The translations under genes were made by a program, and so were the position numbers. Positions 33,591 through 41,696 of a stretch of 64,000 nucleotides of DNA are shown piece by piece. Numbering within the stretch: the first letter of the stretch is position 1; each line of letters opens with the position of its first letter. Source of the stretch: Salarchaeum japonicum_A (GTDB lineage: Archaea > Halobacteriota > Halobacteria > Halobacteriales > Halobacteriaceae); the NCBI RefSeq assembly GCF_049705945.1, contig NZ_JBNAMV010000001.1, forward strand, positions 69,396 through 133,395. Direction: 5' to 3'. A model generated the notes under the pieces. The model was not told where the DNA came from, ran no database searches, and saw only the letters and a list, made by a program, of their open reading frames with translations.

Positions 33591-33896
33591 ATGAGCGATT
33601 CGAACGCGCCCGAGACGACGCCCGACCCGCTGGAACGCGGGCAACAAGTGTACGACGACAGCGGCCGCGAAATCGGCGTGGTTCGAGCGCCAACAGAGAA
33701 TGGTGTCGAGGTAGCGACCCACGGCGGTGTCGAGACGGTGTCGCTCAAACGCGCACCCGATAAGTCAAGCGGGGAGGGCTACCTCGTGTGGCGGTGTAGT
33801 GAGTGCGGGGAACTCGGTGACCTCGAAGAACTCCCGGAGCGCTGTCCGAGCTGCGGACGCGGCCGGGAACTCCTGTACGCGTACCTGGAGGACTGA
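33591..33896 (+). CDS. Zinc-ribbon protein with small beta-barrel-like N-terminus (101 aa)
   Basis: Residues 15-60 (GQQVYDDSGREIGVVRAP) resemble a PRC-barrel-like/SH3-type small beta domain. The C-terminus has a rubredoxin-like zinc ribbon, CSECGELGDLEELPERCPSCG. The start is ATG 33591, inside a longer open frame whose upstream part is not protein-like. The next gene, also a zinc ribbon, begins 2 bases after its stop. Function unknown; adaptor or nucleic-acid roles are possible. Confidence 0.7.
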   Translation: MSDSNAPETTPDPLERGQQVYDDSGREIGVVRAPTENGVEVATHGGVETVSLKRAPDKSSGEGYLVWRCSECGELGDLEELPERCPSCGRGRELLYAYLED

Positions 33897-33898
33897 CC

Positions 33899-34093
33899 GT
33901 GGTCGACGACGCGCCGGCGCGCGACGACACGGAGTGGAATAGCCCCGAGCAGTGTCCGTTCTGTGGCACGCCCCTCACGGACGGCGGCAGCGGGTTCATC
34001 GACCACATCGACGCGACGCCCGCGTGCCGGGAGAGCTTCGAATCCTGGATAGACCGCGTGCGTGACGACATCGAGGGCGAGTGGATCGGCTAG
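33899..34093 (+). CDS. Small Cys/His zinc-finger protein (64 aa)
   Basis: A 64-residue protein starting with GTG 33899. EQCPFCGTPL and FIDHIDATPACRESFESW give a CxxC plus His/Cys arrangement that could bind one zinc. A small family of haloarchaeal unknowns has this layout. It is translationally coupled to the preceding zinc-ribbon gene. Confidence 0.65.
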   Translation: MVDDAPARDDTEWNSPEQCPFCGTPLTDGGSGFIDHIDATPACRESFESWIDRVRDDIEGEWIG

Positions 34094-34094
34094 C

Positions 34095-34559
34095 TCAGTA
34101 CTTGTAGAGGGAGACGACGTAGGGGAGACGGTCGTACATCCAGACGGCGAGCGGGAGACCGATGATTGTAATCGATGCAGCCCACGCGAGACTCATCCAG
34201 ACGCCGCTCACCCACCAACCAACGAAAACGACGTAAACGGCACGAACGAGCAGGGAGTGCTGGTCGCGGCCGCGCTGGGAGACCGTGACGGTTCCGTCCG
34301 CCTCCGTGACCGCCGTCGTTTCGAGCGTCCGGTCCTTCAGCGAGACGACCTTCGGAACGTAGTTTATCATCTTGATACCGAGCGGCATCAGGATGATCGT
34401 CACGTTGAGCAGCCACGCGACGCCGAGCCAGATACCACTCGCCCACCAGCCGATGAGAACGAAGTAGACCGCGCGAACGAGCAACGACGGTCCCTGGTCC
34501 GCGCTCGCCACGGACACCGTATTCGACCCCTCTCGTCCTGACCCCGCAGAATCGACCAT
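34095..34559 (-). CDS. YccF-domain inner-membrane protein (duplicated DUF307 units)
   Basis: A 154-residue membrane protein with two copies of the YccF unit: LLVRAVYFVLIGWWASGIWL with ITIILMPLG-like second helix, repeated as LLVRAVYVVFVGWWVSGVWM with SITIIGLPLAVWM. ATG 34559 is chosen because the open frame above lacks conserved residues. It is tail-to-tail with the small zinc-finger gene (one base between stops). Physiological role unknown. Confidence 0.85.
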   Translation of the reverse strand: MVDSAGSGREGSNTVSVASADQGPSLLVRAVYFVLIGWWASGIWLGVAWLLNVTIILMPLGIKMINYVPKVVSLKDRTLETTAVTEADGTVTVSQRGRDQHSLLVRAVYVVFVGWWVSGVWMSLAWAASITIIGLPLAVWMYDRLPYVVSLYKY

Positions 34560-34620
34560 AGAACACGTAGGCGGTTCACGCGGATAAGTCCACGCCGGGA
34601 ACGCGGCCAACGGTCGCGTG

Positions 34621-35487
34621 TCAGGCGTTATCGGGGCCACCGACCGTGATGACGGGGACGGGCGCGGACCGACCCGTCTTCTCGGCGACGCTGCCGAGGA
34701 GGATGCGGTCGGCGCCGCGCCGGCCGGTCGTCCCCATCACGACGGCGTCGATGTCGGCGGTCTTGATGCAGTCGCGGATGCAGTCCACCGGACCCCCTTG
34801 GTCTACGTGGCGGACGACGGAGTCGATGCCGTGCTCAGCAGCGGCCATTTCTAGTTCGTCGAGCGCGTCGTTCGCGGCCGCCTCCCCGGCCGAGGGCGAC
34901 CGAACGTCGTACCCCGCGAACGCGGTGTCGACGACGGAGAGGGCGTGTACGGTCGCGTCGAGCGCGTCGGCGAGCGCGAACCCGTGTTTCGCCGCACGGA
35001 TAGCGCCGGCACTCCCGTCCGCCGGAATCAGGACGTTCTCGTACGGGAACGCGAGGCGTTCGTCGTCCTGCATGCGCGCGGTGAGGACGGGCACCGAGGA
35101 GAGCCGGACGACCTTCTCGGTGACGCTGCCGGCGAGGTAGCGCGACACGCCGCGGCGGCCGTGCGTCGGCATCACGACGAGGTCGTAGCCGTACTGTTCG
35201 GCGTACTCGGCGATCATCGGGGCTGGATTCCCCTGGACGACGTCGGAATCGTAGTCGACGCCCGCGGCACGAAGCGTTCGTTCGGCCTCCCCGACGATAT
35301 CCTCACCCCGCTCCGCGAGTGCATCGACCGTCTGACCTTCGACGACGGTGACGGAGTCGCGCGTCGTGTCCGCGACAAACAGGACGTGCACGGTCGCGTC
35401 GAACCCCTCCGCGAGGTCCGCGGTGTGCTGGAGGACTGCCGCGGCGCCGTCACTCCCGTCGAACGGGAGCAGAACGTCGTCGTACAT
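34621..35487 (-). CDS. Universal stress protein, tandem UspA domains
   Basis: A 288-residue protein containing two UspA domains of about 140 residues. The first has VLLPFDGSDGA, VMPTHGRRGVSRYLAGSVTEKV; the second has VLIPADGSAGA and VMGTTGRRGADRILLGSVAEKT. Both C-terminal segments keep the ATP-binding GxxGxxxxxxGSV signature. ATG 35487 is chosen, since the longer open frame upstream is Arg/Ser-rich noise. Single-gene unit. Confidence 0.88.
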   Translation of the reverse strand: MYDDVLLPFDGSDGAAAVLQHTADLAEGFDATVHVLFVADTTRDSVTVVEGQTVDALAERGEDIVGEAERTLRAAGVDYDSDVVQGNPAPMIAEYAEQYGYDLVVMPTHGRRGVSRYLAGSVTEKVVRLSSVPVLTARMQDDERLAFPYENVLIPADGSAGAIRAAKHGFALADALDATVHALSVVDTAFAGYDVRSPSAGEAAANDALDELEMAAAEHGIDSVVRHVDQGGPVDCIRDCIKTADIDAVVMGTTGRRGADRILLGSVAEKTGRSAPVPVITVGGPDNA

Positions 35488-35617
35488 ACTTGGGAGATGC
35501 ATCCGGGTCCGCAAATCGTTTGGGGGTGGCGAGAAATGGTTCGTCGTCATCTTCGTCGTGCTCGCAGTAATCTCGATCGTGCTGTGACGACCTACGCACG
35601 GTCCGATACACCCCGGG

Positions 35618-36481
35618 CTACCACTCGATGTACGCGAGGTACTCCGTGCTCTCGTACCGCACGAGCCAGGTGCCGTAGGAGTCGCTTCGGGAGAGTGCGT
35701 CGTACGCGCGGAAACGCTCCGCGACGGACTGGAACGCCTCGCTCTCCTCGAAGTACCCGCCCTCGATTGCGTCGTCGACGACGTCGCGCTCGGCCGCCGA
35801 GAGGCCGGAGAGCGTGAACCGATACTGTTCGCGGATTCGGTCGACGAACGCGCCGACACTGTCCGCGACCGTCGTCACGTCGTAGCGGTACGTCGTTCGA
35901 GTGCTCTGCTGGGACGTGACGGTGACGCGGTATCGGTCGCCGTTGTAGACGAGGATGTCGTACTGGGGGTCGGGGACGAAGACGGAGTCGCCGGCTTCCG
36001 CGGCCGTCCCGTAGTTCACGGTGATGTCGACGCCGTCGACCGTGCGTTTCGACTCGTCGGTGACGACGATGTCGAGCAGTTCTTTGTCCGCTTGCGGGAG
36101 GTCCGTGTACGCGATTTCGCCGCGGGTCGCGGTCGCGTCGTCCGGGTTGAAGTCGATGTGGAGTTCGTACTCGGTCACCTCAGTGGTTTCAATGGGGGTC
36201 TCCGAGACCTCGTAGACGGTATTGTTGACGCGGACGGTGTCGGTGTCGTAGAAGAGGTCGTTCCGGTGACTGCGGGTGACGGACTCGTTTTCGCCGGCTT
36301 CCGCGGCCGCCGCGACCACCTCGTACTCCTCGGAGCCGGGGTCGGGGGCGAGCGAGCGCTCGTCGGCGATTCGATCGGGTGTCGCCTTCTCCATGTCGAG
36401 GACAACCGGCGGGTGAGCGCAGCCGGCGAGCGGGAGGGCGAGCAGGGCGGTGCCGCCGGCGAGGAACTCGCGGCGTCGCAT
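35618..36481 (-). CDS. Tat/Sec-exported lipoprotein of unknown function (287 aa)
   Basis: The N-terminus RRREFLAGGTALLALPLAGCAH has a twin-arginine start and the lipobox LAGC. The rest is a soluble, acidic exported domain with VRVNNTVYEVSETPIETTE and a C-terminal helical part (SGLSAAERDVVDDAIEGGYF), then a WLVRYESTEYLAYIEW strand end. No enzyme motif is recognised; it belongs to a group of haloarchaeal secreted proteins. Confidence 0.7.
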   Translation of the reverse strand: MRRREFLAGGTALLALPLAGCAHPPVVLDMEKATPDRIADERSLAPDPGSEEYEVVAAAAEAGENESVTRSHRNDLFYDTDTVRVNNTVYEVSETPIETTEVTEYELHIDFNPDDATATRGEIAYTDLPQADKELLDIVVTDESKRTVDGVDITVNYGTAAEAGDSVFVPDPQYDILVYNGDRYRVTVTSQQSTRTTYRYDVTTVADSVGAFVDRIREQYRFTLSGLSAAERDVVDDAIEGGYFEESEAFQSVAERFRAYDALSRSDSYGTWLVRYESTEYLAYIEW

Positions 36482-36552
36482 ACCGGAGAGAACAGTTGCT
36501 GTGGTGAAAGCTTTCTGCCGCGAGAGCGACCACCAGCGAGCAGTCAACGAAA

Positions 36553-37758
36553 TTAGGCGGTGGTGGAGTCTGGCATCCGGTAGGTGAGGAGGATGACGAC
36601 GACCATCACGACGGCGAGCGCGATGTATCCCTCGTCGAAGTAGCCGTGGTCGCCGACGATACCGAAGACGACGGGGCCGGCGGCCGCGAGGGACGCGGTG
36701 AGGGTGCGGATGACGCCGAGGCCGGTGCCCTGCATTTCGTCGGAGAAGGCGTCCGCGAGAAAGGACTGGGTGACGGCACCGGTGCCGAGCATCGTGCTGA
36801 CGAGCGCGGTGACGCCGACAAGCAGCCACGCGCTGTCGAGCAGCGGGAGGAGGAGGAAGCCCGCGGCCGCCGGGAGGAGGATGGCGACGAGCGACCGCCG
36901 GATGCCGACCCGGTCGTAGGCCGCGCCGGCGAGCGGTTTCACGACCACGCCGACGGCGAAGAAGAACCCGAAGAGCACGCTCGCCTGCTGGGAGGAGAGG
37001 TGTTTCACGGTCGTGAGGTAGGTCGGGTAGAACGCGGTGAACGACTGCCAGATGAGCATGTAGAGGAAGAGGATGACCGTCATGAATCCGAGTGCGGGCG
37101 TGCGGAGTTCGGAGACGATGTCGAGGGTGTCACGGAGCGACTGCGTGGAACCGCCCGCGGGTGTCTGCCGGGGTGTGAGAACGTAGATGGCGATGGCGGC
37201 GGCGACGAGGAGCGGGGCGACGAACCCGAGGCCGGCCTGCCACGCGACCGCAGTCGCGAGTGCGACGGCGACCGGCGGCAGGATGGTCTGTCCGATGTCG
37301 CCGGTCGCCATCGTGACGCCGAGCGCGCTGCCGAGTCGGCTCGTGTAGAGCTTCGAGAGAATGGTGATGCGGGCGATCGGGTAGAGGGAGTGGCCGGCAC
37401 CCCAGACTGCGGTCGCCGCGAACAATACGAGCGTCGAGGTCGAGGTGGCGACGAGCGCGAGTGCGCCCGCGACGGCGGCGAGGCTCACGGCCATGAGCGC
37501 GCGCTCGTCGTACCGGTCGGCGAGCATCCCGCCGGGGAGCTGGCCGATGGCGGCGAAGAACCACAGCACGGTCACGAGGAATCCCGAGAGCGTGAGGCTC
37601 AGCCCGTAGTCCGATCGGAGGTAGGGGATGACCACGGGGTACACCATTCGAACGCCGTTCAGCAGCCCCCAGCCGGTCGCGACCGCGGCGAGCGAGACGC
37701 CCGTGCCCTCGTTCCAGAGCCCGGCCGCCTCCCGGCGGAGTTCCGTTCGCAAACCCAT
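36553..37758 (-). CDS. Major facilitator superfamily transporter
   Basis: A 401-residue protein with 12 predicted helices. Motif A is GQLPGGMLADRYDERALM between helices 2 and 3; a second copy in the other half is KPLAGAAYDRVGIRRSLV. ATG 37758 is chosen from two possible starts because the upstream 40 residues are Pro-rich and unlike MFS N-termini. It runs the same way as the lipoprotein gene (71 bases apart), but an operon is not certain. Substrate unknown. Confidence 0.85.
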   Translation of the reverse strand: MGLRTELRREAAGLWNEGTGVSLAAVATGWGLLNGVRMVYPVVIPYLRSDYGLSLTLSGFLVTVLWFFAAIGQLPGGMLADRYDERALMAVSLAAVAGALALVATSTSTLVLFAATAVWGAGHSLYPIARITILSKLYTSRLGSALGVTMATGDIGQTILPPVAVALATAVAWQAGLGFVAPLLVAAAIAIYVLTPRQTPAGGSTQSLRDTLDIVSELRTPALGFMTVILFLYMLIWQSFTAFYPTYLTTVKHLSSQQASVLFGFFFAVGVVVKPLAGAAYDRVGIRRSLVAILLPAAAGFLLLPLLDSAWLLVGVTALVSTMLGTGAVTQSFLADAFSDEMQGTGLGVIRTLTASLAAAGPVVFGIVGDHGYFDEGYIALAVVMVVVILLTYRMPDSTTA

Positions 37759-37951
37759 CTGTCTATGCTGGGTGGCTCCGCCGCGATGAAAGTGCTGATA
37801 CTGGGGCGGCTCACTCGGCGGGGCCGGTGGCGGCGGTCTCCGCGATATTTCCAGCGGTTGGCGCGTACACGTATATGAATTCAACGCTCATCAGCTCATG
37901 TTCTGGACGTAGTCAATACGACGGTGTATTTTCACCTCGCCACCTCTGAAC

Positions 37952-39865
37952 TCATTTCTCCAACCCCGATTTTCTTTGCTGCAACGCGCCAAAAATTGGT
38001 AAGTGGCTTCCTCCAATATCCAGGAGCGTATTGATGCCATACTCACACTTATCTATCGCATCCTGATTTCGTCCAGCGTTTTCCAAAATATCGATGGCCA
38101 ATCTCAGCGTATCCTTCCACTTTTCAATTTGGCCATCCTGAGCAAGTAGTCTCATGCCCTCTTCAAGATACTCAACACCGGTGTCGATATTTCCGGCTTC
38201 TGTCTCCAACTGCCCGAGCCCAACCCTTGGCTCTGGATACTCGGTCCTGAGTTCAATGGCTCGTTCGTAATGTTTTCTCGCGAGTTCTTCACTCCCATGA
38301 TGGAAGAGAGCCTGAGCGTAATTATGGTGGATTTGAGCCTCCCCGATAACGGTATCTTCTGCCTGTTGGAATCTCTCCAAACACAAGGATAGGACTTCTA
38401 CGGCTTCTTCGTAATCTCCAATTTTGAGTAACAAGAGACCATAATCAGTGTATATCTCCGGATTGTCTGATACTTTGAGCCCCTCTTTGAACCGCTTTTC
38501 CGCTTCATCAAGCCGACCTTGGTGTTTTAAGAAGTTCCCATAGTGGTGATGAGCAAGTCCGTCCTCTGGATCTAGCTGAATCGCTTTTTCATGGTGATGC
38601 TCGGCATCCTCAGTTAAATTGAGAATCTCAGCCACGTCAGCTAACATGCGACGGAACTCAGATGAATCGTAGCCGGTTTCCAGCACCTCATTCCCTTTCT
38701 CCCAAGCTTTCGAATAGTTCTCCTCGCTCGCAAGAAAGTAAAATACGCGGAATAAGTCTGGTTTCTCTTCCCAATCAGGGTCATCACGAACATCGTTTAC
38801 CTCCAGATCTTCCAGATACTCTTCTTCCAAGGGATTCTGCCCCGACTCAGTGTCCTTTGCCCGCTCTCCATGATGAACTGCTTTCTCACGCGCTCCAAGA
38901 TTAGAATACGCGTATGAGAGCAGGCCGTGAACTCTAGAATCGCTCTCGTCATCCAACATTGGTTTCAGAATGTCAACAGCCTCATCTGGCCGTTCAATGT
39001 CTAGATATGATGTTGCAAGATTAATTCGGAGCATAATATCTGATTCAGAGACTTCTAGTCCTTCCTCCATAATTCTGATTCCCTCAATATAATCACCAGA
39101 TTTCGTATGAAGAACACCTAGGTTACTGTATAGCTCAGGGACGTGGTAGCCACTGAGAAGTGCCTTTTCGTAGTGGTGCTTTGCCTCTTCGAACTGCCCC
39201 AAATCAGCCATCAGGGACGCTAAATTGAAATGCGCCTGTGGCTGTGGCTGACTAGATTGGATCGCTTTTTCGTACTGTTTCTGTGCCTCTGTTACCTCAC
39301 CGAGGTCGTCAAGTGTAGCTGCGTATGTATTCCTCAGCTCGGCCCACTCGGGAGACACAGATAGTGCGACTTCGTAATGTTCCAAGGATTTCTCAGGCTC
39401 GCCGATTAACTGAAAATACGTAGCAAAGTTATTCCGAACCATCGGATTGTAGGGGTCTAAGCCAACAGCTTTCTCAAGAAGAGCCTCTGTATATTCGGCT
39501 GTTTCACCAGAGAAGATCTCAATCAAAAACATGGCTGTATTTGCGTAGTAGATGGGAATCCAATCTTCTACCTCGTCTGGGATGGTTTCAGGAAGTGTGT
39601 TCAGAAGGAAATCGATGTATTCGTCAATGACACGCATTCGATCCTCAGAAACAGCTGACATCTGGGCCGCCCGAGTAGCATAAACGGTTTCAGTAATATC
39701 CGGACCAGGATTGGTGGTCTCCCATATCCATTGTTTCTGTTTCAGGATATCCGCAGACAATTGGAATTGAAAGCGGTCCTGATTGAAAACCTCCGAATAG
39801 AGTATCCTCAATGTTGGCTTGTAAAGCGGAATTGCACCCATTCGGAGCAGGTCAATTCCCCACAA
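37952..39865 (-). CDS. TPR-repeat protein, C-terminal part of a frameshift-split STAND protein
   Basis: A 637-codon frame composed of many tetratricopeptide repeats (for example AQAHFNLASLMADLGQFEEA and PELYSNLGVLHTKSGDYIEG), each about 34 residues with the W/LG-Y/A-P pattern. There is no good start: the frame opens with TTG, and its first ~70 residues (ALL-type helix with LYSEVFNQDRFQFQLSADIL) look like the winged helix that follows the ATPase in STAND proteins. It overlaps the end of the ATPase gene by 14 bases in the +1 frame. Base composition is visibly AT-richer than the flanks, indicating horizontal acquisition. TPRs would sense or bind a protein or small molecule. Confidence 0.8.
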   Translation of the reverse strand: MWGIDLLRMGAIPLYKPTLRILYSEVFNQDRFQFQLSADILKQKQWIWETTNPGPDITETVYATRAAQMSAVSEDRMRVIDEYIDFLLNTLPETIPDEVEDWIPIYYANTAMFLIEIFSGETAEYTEALLEKAVGLDPYNPMVRNNFATYFQLIGEPEKSLEHYEVALSVSPEWAELRNTYAATLDDLGEVTEAQKQYEKAIQSSQPQPQAHFNLASLMADLGQFEEAKHHYEKALLSGYHVPELYSNLGVLHTKSGDYIEGIRIMEEGLEVSESDIMLRINLATSYLDIERPDEAVDILKPMLDDESDSRVHGLLSYAYSNLGAREKAVHHGERAKDTESGQNPLEEEYLEDLEVNDVRDDPDWEEKPDLFRVFYFLASEENYSKAWEKGNEVLETGYDSSEFRRMLADVAEILNLTEDAEHHHEKAIQLDPEDGLAHHHYGNFLKHQGRLDEAEKRFKEGLKVSDNPEIYTDYGLLLLKIGDYEEAVEVLSLCLERFQQAEDTVIGEAQIHHNYAQALFHHGSEELARKHYERAIELRTEYPEPRVGLGQLETEAGNIDTGVEYLEEGMRLLAQDGQIEKWKDTLRLAIDILENAGRNQDAIDKCEYGINTLLDIGGSHLPIFGALQQRKSGLEK

Positions 39866-41147
39866 AACGAGTCTCCGGATGTTCTTTGGTTAACCGGTCA
39901 TACTGGCTTTCCCAGATTTCCTTAACGTTACTTGGTAGTTCATCGATCTGTTTAGCAATGTCTTGATCTTCGTCGATAGATGTGACAACAGACTCAACGT
40001 ATAGCGGGGATGGGTCGGTGTACTGAATCTCTTGAACAAGGCCTTCCCGCACCTTCTCATCCAATTCAAGGTTATGTGCGTTTGCCGCTTTCGTGAATAG
40101 CTCTCTTACTGTCTCGTCGTTTAACGGCTGCAGTCTAATTTCCTCAAATTCCTGCCAGGCTCTATCCTTGGTCCGATCCAAATGTGGAATCTCATCAAGA
40201 AATTCTGACCGAAGTGATGCTATTACGTACAACGAATTACCTGAGTTCTCTACAGCTTCAGACAACCTAACGATACTTTGTCGTACCGTACTTTGTTGTT
40301 CACCAGCTCGAAGTCCTTGGATATCATCCCAAACCAGAAGAACATCGCCGTCAAAGGTAGCTTGTCTAAAACCTTCAGTATCCTCTAACGCCATGAAATC
40401 GTTCTCCGGGATCACCACATGGTCAATCTCCTCTTCTTCGAGCACCTTCTTCTGAATATAATCTAGCGTGCGTGTTTTACCCATCCCCCGACGGCCAATA
40501 ACCAGATACCGCTTTTCCGTGAATTTCTCTGGAACTTCTGGACGGTCAACGAAAATCCCAGAGGTCACCGGTCGACCTGACTCTAAGTGTTTCGACACTT
40601 CTTTTGCTGCATCACCATCGTTGACAACCTCAATTGTGGAGTATCGCAGTTCCGGCCCTTGGTGCTCAACGACTGCATCCAACTTCTGCCGTATTTCCTG
40701 AAGTTGGTTTTTGTTGTCCCAAATCCCCTCAAGGATGTACTTTTGGCCACGGTCTTCCCGGGAAATATAATCGAGCCAATTTTCAAGAGCCTCGTCAATG
40801 GCTTCTCTTGCGATCGCTGGTGCAGTAGAATCTGAGGGGATATTAATGGAGTTTGTTGGACTAGATAGTCTTTCACCGATTTGAACAGCAATCTCGTCTT
40901 GAGACAAATAAACAGACTCTACAGCATTGGCGTCAATTGATTCAATAGCTTCATTGATAACCTGGCTAGAAGAATTCTCTTCGTCGAGTCGACCCTTCAA
41001 TGACGAGATAAGCTTCTTCTCCAGTTGTTCTGCATCCTCCGCTGAAACCCGGTTGCGAATTTTTTCATAGATAGTTACGCCTGAGGCAGAAGCTACGTCC
41101 GCAATTGCGGTAGCAATCAGACTCGTCGATATCGGCCCACCCATCAT
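39852..41147 (-). CDS. STAND-like P-loop NTPase, N-terminal part
   Basis: A 431-residue protein. The N-terminal ~110 residues form a helical region starting MGGPISTSLIATAIADVASA that may be an effector or membrane-active part. The P-loop domain has GRRGMGKT (about 218-225) as Walker A, VLLVWDD (about 270) as Walker B, a VIASLRSEF sensor, and ends LPSNVKEIWESQYDRLTKEH, as STAND/NB-ARC NTPases do before their winged helix. ATG 41147 is preferred: an AATTATTTAA element lies about 27-35 bases upstream, whereas an earlier ATG at 41174 overlaps it. The last codons (FVGN then TGA) are where the frame breaks into the TPR gene. No nuclease motif was seen. Confidence 0.8.
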   Translation of the reverse strand: MMGGPISTSLIATAIADVASASGVTIYEKIRNRVSAEDAEQLEKKLISSLKGRLDEENSSSQVINEAIESIDANAVESVYLSQDEIAVQIGERLSSPTNSINIPSDSTAPAIAREAIDEALENWLDYISREDRGQKYILEGIWDNKNQLQEIRQKLDAVVEHQGPELRYSTIEVVNDGDAAKEVSKHLESGRPVTSGIFVDRPEVPEKFTEKRYLVIGRRGMGKTRTLDYIQKKVLEEEEIDHVVIPENDFMALEDTEGFRQATFDGDVLLVWDDIQGLRAGEQQSTVRQSIVRLSEAVENSGNSLYVIASLRSEFLDEIPHLDRTKDRAWQEFEEIRLQPLNDETVRELFTKAANAHNLELDEKVREGLVQEIQYTDPSPLYVESVVTSIDEDQDIAKQIDELPSNVKEIWESQYDRLTKEHPETRFVGN

Positions 41148-41174
41148 ACCTACAGACTTGTAAACATGGCACAT

Positions 41175-41588
41175 TAAATAATTACCTAAGCCAGGTGGAA
41201 GATGACTCTCTGTAAGCTCCTTGCTCTATATTTTGCAGGCATACACACGACTCATCACCGTGACAAAAGGCTCGTAGCCCCAAGTGACAAATCTACTAAT
41301 TGATTGAGGTCTTTGTCTCGGGCATCGGTCCACCACCTTCGGCGATGATACCGCTTCACGCGAAGTTCACGACGGGGTCGACGTGTATGCGACCGCTTTT
41401 ACCGCGCCCAAAGCCGGTTTCAGGGCGGAATATCTCTGCAGTCCTTCGCCTCAGGTCGACACGTTTCGCGATGACGACATGGTCGGAGCGGTGAAGTACG
41501 GTCACAGTATCGTGGGAGGGAATTGGTTCAGAGGGTGACTTCGCACGCCCCACCGCATATTAGATGCGTCTAAATCCGGTTTTACTAG
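41175..41588. other. Gap between the STAND gene and the metal exporter promoter
   Basis: No gene can be supported here. The minus strand has an open frame (41356-41553) with moderately protein-like composition (VAEIFRPETGFGRG) that may be a scrap of a former gene. The segment near the STAND gene is AT-rich, and the rest is near genome-average GC, so the transition between acquired and resident DNA probably lies about 41230-41330. Confidence 0.3.
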
Positions 41589-41605
41589 AAACTATTTTAT
41601 AGTTT
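41589..41605 (+). promoter_or_regulatory. Perfect palindrome overlapping the promoter of the metal-efflux operon
   Basis: AAACTAT-TTT-ATAGTTT has 7-base perfect arms around a 3-base spacer. It covers the probable TATA element, about 26 bases before ATG 41631. Such placement is expected of a metal-responsive repressor (DtxR/MntR or ArsR type). The regulator gene is not in view. Confidence 0.55.
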
Positions 41606-41630
41606 GGTGGGACAGAGTATAGTGGGAAGG

Positions 41631-41696
41631 ATGATCGAATCTATTCGTTCACTGCGTATTTTCACAGACAGCCACACGGAGGTGGACGCGTCTTGA
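41631..41696 (+). CDS. Possible 21-residue leader peptide before the exporter
   Basis: ATG 41631 opens a frame of 21 residues (MIESIRSLRIFTDSHTEVDA..) ending in TGA at 41694-41696. That stop overlaps the TTG start (41693) of the exporter gene, so ribosomes ending here could restart on it. ATG 41631 lies at the expected distance from the palindromic TATA region for a leaderless mRNA. It may be a regulatory leader or simply a translation-coupling device. Confidence 0.35.
   Translation: MIESIRSLRIFTDSHTEVDAS

Noticed and set aside
36646..37878. Long plus-strand open frame opposite the MFS transporter gene
   Set aside because: It is very rich in Arg, Glu and Gly and antisense to a gene with clear MFS motifs; it is a shadow frame.
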